From Kitasatospora sp. NBC_00315 (GTDB taxonomy: Bacteria > Actinomycetota > Actinomycetes > Streptomycetales > Streptomycetaceae): a stretch of DNA of 64,000 nucleotides. The notes under the pieces are model-generated. The model ran no database searches, had not been told where the DNA came from, and saw only the letters and a program-made list of their open reading frames with translations. The stretch spans positions 1,736,001 to 1,800,000 of the forward strand of contig NZ_CP108025.1 of assembly GCF_041435095.1 (NCBI RefSeq), given 5' to 3'. Made by a program: the position numbers and the translations under genes. This document shows positions 60,363 through 64,000 of the stretch, one piece after another (within the stretch, counting starts at the first letter, position 1; each line of letters opens with the position of its first letter).

Positions 60363-62228
60363 GTGCGGATGTTCACCGCGCCCGGTTGGGGCGCCGCCAG
60401 GACCTCCGACGCCCGGCCCGGCAACCTCGCGATCGGCGTGGCGCTGGGCTCCGGCTACCAGGCCCGGTTCGCGGCGCTGGGCGGGGACCGGCAGCAGGCC
60501 GAGATCGCCCGGATGCGGGCCGCCGGAATCAGCTGGGTACGGATGGACGCCGAATGGTGGACCGTCCAGCCGAGCGGCTCGGGCCCGTACGACTGGAGCG
60601 TCCCCGACCGGACGGCCGCCGCCCTGCTCCAGGGCGGCATGAACGTCGTCGTGCTGCTCAACACCTCGCCCGACGGGGGCCGGCTGGCGGCCGGCGCGCC
60701 GCCGCTGGGCAGCCCCTGGCGGGCGGTCGACCCGCAGGGGTTCGCCCGGTTCTGCGCGGCGGCCGCCGCGCACCACGCCGCGTCGGGCGTGCACGTCTTC
60801 GAGGTCTGGAACGAGCCGAACCTGGACTCCGGCGGCGACCCGGTCACCGGCTGGAGCACCGCCTCCGGCTGGGGCCACCTCTCGCCCTGGGGGTACGCGG
60901 ACCTCGCGGTGGCCGCCTACCCGGCGATCAGGGGCGCCGACCCGCAGGCGCTCGTCCTCGGCGGCTCACTGGCCACCCACCCGTCCTTCGGCGTCGGCGG
61001 AGCGGCCCGGCCGGCCTCCTGGCAGGCCGTGGCAGCCGGGGCGACGAGCGCCACGATCAGCTGCCCGGCCGCGGTCGCGGGCGACCGCTGGGCGATGCTC
61101 GCCGACCCGGGCGGCCGCTGGCCGGACGGCACCGTCGTGACCGGCGTGAGCGCCGGCAGCGGCTACACCGTGTCACCGCCGCCGAACCTGGGCGCGTTCC
61201 CGGCCGTACCGCTCTCCGGCGGCGCCACCCTGAGCCTGGCCCGCGGCTACCCGCCGGACGTCTTCCTCCGCCTGGCGTACGACCGGGCGGCCGGGCAGCC
61301 GATGTTCGACGCGCTCGCCATCCACCCCTACACCCAGCCCTCGATGCCGGCCGCGCACCCGCCGGCGTACGGCGGCTGGGGCGCCGTCCCCGCGCTGCGC
61401 GACCTCATGGTCGCCCACGGCGACGGCGCCAAGCCGATGTGGATCACCGAGGTGGGAGCGCCCACCGGTACCGCCTCCGCCTCCTGGCCCGCTCCCGCCC
61501 CCGGCGCGGGAACGCTCACCGTCACGTCGGCCGCCGCGTCGGCCGCGGACCTCGGGTACCGCGTGGTCGCCCCCGGCCTTCCCACCGACAGCCACGTCAC
61601 GGCGGTGGCGCCCGGCACCTCCTGGACGCTCTCACCGCCGACCGGGCTCACCCTGGCCGGTCCGCTGGCCGCCGGGGCCGCCGTCGGTGCGCTGAGCGTC
61701 AACTGCGCGACCGCCCTGACGATCCCGGCCGGCACCGAGCTCGGCGTGGTGGTACCGGCCGGCCGGCCCGGTGTCACCCGGGTGCTGGCGGTGACGACCA
61801 CCACCGCCGTGACCACCGTGCCCGGCGCCGCCACCGGCGTCCCGGTCGGCGCCGTCACCCCCGCGTACGCGTATCCGGTGGACAGCACCGTCCGGGGCGC
61901 GCTCGGCCAGGGGTGGGGCGGTGCGACGGCCGGTGTCGACGCCACCGTCGAGTTGCTGGCACCCGGTGTGGCCGAGGTGCCCAGCACGGTCGGCGAGCCG
62001 GTGCAGGCCGCGCTGATCTCCCAGGTGTTCCGTTCGCTGGTCAGCGGCGTCCCGGCGGGTGGCGGCACGCCGGGCGCCGGCCCCTGGCCGTACGTGGGCC
62101 CGGTCTTCCTGTACTGCTGGAGCGACGACGGCGGCGCGGCGGGCCCGTTCGGCCTGGTCCGGGTGGACGGCACCGCCAAGGCGGCGCTCGCGGCGGTGAC
62201 CGCCCTGTCCCTCACCGGCGGGGTCTGA
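60363..62228 (+). CDS. GH5/GH39-like glycosidase with two inserted beta modules
   Basis: 621 aa from GTG 60363 (ATG 60369 possible). Retaining clan-A type catalytic pair: VFEVWNEPNLDSGG (acid/base Glu151) and PMWITEVGAPTG (nucleophile Glu363); IGVALGSGYQ, WVRMDAEWWTVQPSGSGPYDWS and LAIHPYTQP are barrel strands. Two beta-rich segments interrupt the barrel: about 214-295 (TISCPAAVAGDRWAMLADPG...) and about 370-510 (GTLTVTSAAASAADLGYRVV...), after which barrel sequence resumes with VGPVFLYCWSDDG. No signal peptide is seen although the upstream partner is exported. Substrate unknown. Confidence 0.82.
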   Translation: MRMFTAPGWGAARTSDARPGNLAIGVALGSGYQARFAALGGDRQQAEIARMRAAGISWVRMDAEWWTVQPSGSGPYDWSVPDRTAAALLQGGMNVVVLLNTSPDGGRLAAGAPPLGSPWRAVDPQGFARFCAAAAAHHAASGVHVFEVWNEPNLDSGGDPVTGWSTASGWGHLSPWGYADLAVAAYPAIRGADPQALVLGGSLATHPSFGVGGAARPASWQAVAAGATSATISCPAAVAGDRWAMLADPGGRWPDGTVVTGVSAGSGYTVSPPPNLGAFPAVPLSGGATLSLARGYPPDVFLRLAYDRAAGQPMFDALAIHPYTQPSMPAAHPPAYGGWGAVPALRDLMVAHGDGAKPMWITEVGAPTGTASASWPAPAPGAGTLTVTSAAASAADLGYRVVAPGLPTDSHVTAVAPGTSWTLSPPTGLTLAGPLAAGAAVGALSVNCATALTIPAGTELGVVVPAGRPGVTRVLAVTTTTAVTTVPGAATGVPVGAVTPAYAYPVDSTVRGALGQGWGGATAGVDATVELLAPGVAEVPSTVGEPVQAALISQVFRSLVSGVPAGGGTPGAGPWPYVGPVFLYCWSDDGGAAGPFGLVRVDGTAKAALAAVTALSLTGGV

Positions 62229-62286
62229 GCGCTCCGATCCCCCACCGGCGGGTCCGCGCCCGGCCGGGCGGTCGGGTCGCCCACGG

Positions 62287-63561
62287 CTACCAGGTGAACT
62301 TCAGCGACTTCACCCGGTTGTCGAAGGAGGACGGGACGAGCACCGGCTCGCCGACCGCGCGCAGCCCCGGCAACCGGGTGAACAGCTCCCGCAGCAACAC
62401 CTTCATCTCCTGCCGGGCCAGGTGGGCGCCGAGGCAGTAGTGCGGGCCGCCCCCGCCGAAGCCGAGGTGCGGGTTGGGCGTGCGGGTGATGTCGAAGGCG
62501 TCCGGGTCGCTGAACACGGCCTCGTCGCGGTTGGCGGAGCCGAAGAAGAGCACCACCTTCTCGCCCTCGGCCAGCCGGGTGCCGCCCAGCTCGTGGTCGG
62601 TGGCGACGGTACGGCGGAACTGGATGATCGGCGTGGCGTGCCGGATGATCTCGTCGACCGTGCCCCCGAGGTGGCGGTCCACGTCGGAGAGCAGCAGTTC
62701 ACGCTGGTCGGGGTGGTCGGTCAGCAGGGTGAGGCCGTGCGCGAGGGCGTTACGGGTGGTCTCCACCCCGGCCACCAGCAGCAGCGAGAAGAACGCGCCG
62801 AGTTCGCGGCCGGTCAGGTTCCGGCCGTCGACGTCGGCGGTGACCAGGGCCGAGATCAGGTCGTCGGTGGGGTGGTCGCGGCGTTCGCGGCCGAGGTCGG
62901 CGACCATGCCCTGCATCGCGGCGAGGGCGCGCAGCCCGCGCCCGGGGATCCGGATCCGGCTGCGCAGCGGGCGATCCACGCCGGTGTTCTCGGACGCGTG
63001 GTCGACCTGGTCCAGGATGCTCCGGCGGGGCTCCTCGGGGATGCCCATCATGTTGCAGATGACCTGGAAGGGCAGCTCGGCGGCGACCGCGGTGACGAAG
63101 TCGTCCGGGCGGTGCTCGATCACCTCGTCGACCAGCCGGGCGGCGACCCGGCGGATGTCGGCCTCGGCCCGGGCGAGCAGGCGCGGGGTGAAGGCGCGGG
63201 AGATGATCCGGCGCAGCTGGGCGTGCCGGGGGTCGTCCAGGTTGACCATCGAGTCGCCGAACAACGCCCGTACCCAGCGGGCGGGTTCCGGGGTGGTGAC
63301 CCCCGGACCGCTGAGGAACACCGAGGGTGTGCGGCTGGCCTCGACCACGTCGGCGTGCCGGACCAGCGCGTGGAAGCCCTTGGCGGGGCGGCGGCCGCCG
63401 GCGGGCCGCTCGGTGAAGTACACCGGGCCGGGGAGCCTGCGGAGTTCGGCGAAGGCGGCCGCCCTGGCCGGGGCGGGGAGTTTCCAGAACGCCGGGTCGG
63501 CGAGATCGATGCCGGGCGGAGCGGATTCGGCTCGCGCGGAAGTCCCCGCCGGTGCGGTCAT
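62287..63561 (-). CDS. Cytochrome P450 (CYP125/124/142-like)
   Basis: 424 aa. I-helix LLLVAGVETTRNALAHGL, ExxR in DEIIRHATPI, and the haem loop LGFGGGGPHYCLGAHLARQE with the ligand Cys. RRTVATDHELGG and the NPHLGFGGGGPHYCLG wording are typical of the actinobacterial group including the sterol side-chain oxidases CYP124, CYP125 and CYP142; the exact subfamily and substrate are not certain. AGGGAG lies 8 nt before the ATG at 63561. No ferredoxin gene is adjacent. Confidence 0.93.
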   Translation of the reverse strand: MTAPAGTSARAESAPPGIDLADPAFWKLPAPARAAAFAELRRLPGPVYFTERPAGGRRPAKGFHALVRHADVVEASRTPSVFLSGPGVTTPEPARWVRALFGDSMVNLDDPRHAQLRRIISRAFTPRLLARAEADIRRVAARLVDEVIEHRPDDFVTAVAAELPFQVICNMMGIPEEPRRSILDQVDHASENTGVDRPLRSRIRIPGRGLRALAAMQGMVADLGRERRDHPTDDLISALVTADVDGRNLTGRELGAFFSLLLVAGVETTRNALAHGLTLLTDHPDQRELLLSDVDRHLGGTVDEIIRHATPIIQFRRTVATDHELGGTRLAEGEKVVLFFGSANRDEAVFSDPDAFDITRTPNPHLGFGGGGPHYCLGAHLARQEMKVLLRELFTRLPGLRAVGEPVLVPSSFDNRVKSLKFTW

Positions 63562-63972
63562 GGTGTGTCTCCCTGTGCCTGTCGGTCCCCACCATTGGCG
63601 GCCACCGACTGGTTCGGTGTCAAACCATGCTGATCTACCGATGATCTGACTGTTCCTCACCCAGTGGGTACAAGAGCCCGCCGGGCACGCCGGCGCCCGA
63701 CGTGCCGGAACCGGCCCGCCCTGCCCGGCCCCGCCCGGACCGGCCGCTCCGGGGGCTGCGGCCGCCGGGCGACGGATCCTGGCGAGCGCCCCGGGGGCCG
63801 GACGGGCGGATCGAGACGGCGGGAGGAGCAGCCTCGCGCGCTCCTGGCAAGGGTCGTCCGCGAATCGTCCGGTTGTGACCGCTCCCCCACCGGGGATTTG
63901 ACGATTCGTCATCTGTGACGGCGACACTACGAAGTGCATCCGAACCATCCGTACCGAGCAAGGAGTAGCACC
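63562..63972. other. Divergent intergenic region, P450 / glycosyltransferase
   Basis: 411 bp holding both promoters. A TTGACG at 63898-63903 may be a -35 box for the rightward gene, overlapped by the dyad GACGA-T-TCGTC (63900-63910). A -10 box is not clear. The middle part is C/G-rich with no supported ORF. Confidence 0.45.
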
Positions 63973-64000
63973 GTGCGCATACTGTTCACCGGCCCGGCGG
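63973..64000 (+). CDS. Start of a probable glycosyltransferase (truncated by the window)
   Basis: Nine codons, VRILFTGPA, begin at GTG 63973 with AAGGAG 7 nt upstream (63960-63965). An MRxLFT opening is typical of GT-B antibiotic-type glycosyltransferases such as the activator-dependent group. Identity rests on these few residues and the strong ribosome binding site, so it is tentative. Confidence 0.45.

Overview
The window is high-GC actinomycete chromosome, most likely Streptomyces or Kitasatospora (Streptomycetaceae). The evidence is the strong G/C third-position bias, a gamma-butyrolactone-receptor type TetR protein, a DasR-like operator in front of a chitinase, a DUF574-type methyltransferase, SPW-repeat and VAO-type cholesterol oxidase genes, and many GTG and TTG starts. 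I see no rRNA, tRNA or CRISPR array.

Layout. 1-921 has no convincing gene. 922-2653: aldo/keto reductase plus TetR regulator, with an inverted-repeat operator upstream. 2666-4901: small membrane protein, methyltransferase, lipoprotein. 5006-9705 (minus): a tightly coupled two-gene RNA-repair operon, RNA ligase-kinase followed by a four-domain end-processing protein. 9947-14916 (minus): reductive pyrimidine/hydantoin catabolism (NCS1 permease, LLM flavoenzyme, dihydropyrimidinase, beta-ureidopropionase). 15276-16390 (plus): a leaderless cysteine-type leader peptide, then cysteine dioxygenase and rhodanese, closed by a 50-bp perfect palindrome. 16687-20117: a four-gene osmoprotectant ABC importer. 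20205-26890: hypothetical proteins, a secreted GH18 chitinase, a Bcr/CflA exporter and an internally shortened phosphodiesterase remnant.

27301-32776 is a Tn554-like transposon: two tyrosine recombinases, a TnpC-like coiled-coil protein and one cargo gene, bounded by 12-bp inverted repeats. It splits an 'ADP-ribosylation/crystallin J1' family gene, and the two halves lie exactly at the element ends.

33001-46363 is mainly metabolic: acyl-CoA dehydrogenases, GNAT, VAO-type cholesterol oxidase, fumarase C, SPW protein, an AlkZ-like HTH_42 protein, a VOC protein, a PadR regulator with a perfect operator, and a phosphoribosyltransferase-hydrolase fusion. 46633-51185 is the homogentisate pathway (hpd, hmgA, an unassigned gene, fahA). 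51256-53298 carries two crotonase-fold enzymes of branched-chain/fatty-acyl catabolism. The right end holds a double-RCK membrane protein, AlkB, a CoA-transferase, a GBL-receptor-like TetR with an odd repeated tail, a Tat-exported glycine-rich protein coupled to a glycosidase with two inserted beta modules, a cytochrome P450, and the first codons of a probable glycosyltransferase.

The strongest leads are the RNA-repair operon, the Tn554-like insertion with its uncharacterised cargo, and the cysteine leader peptide.
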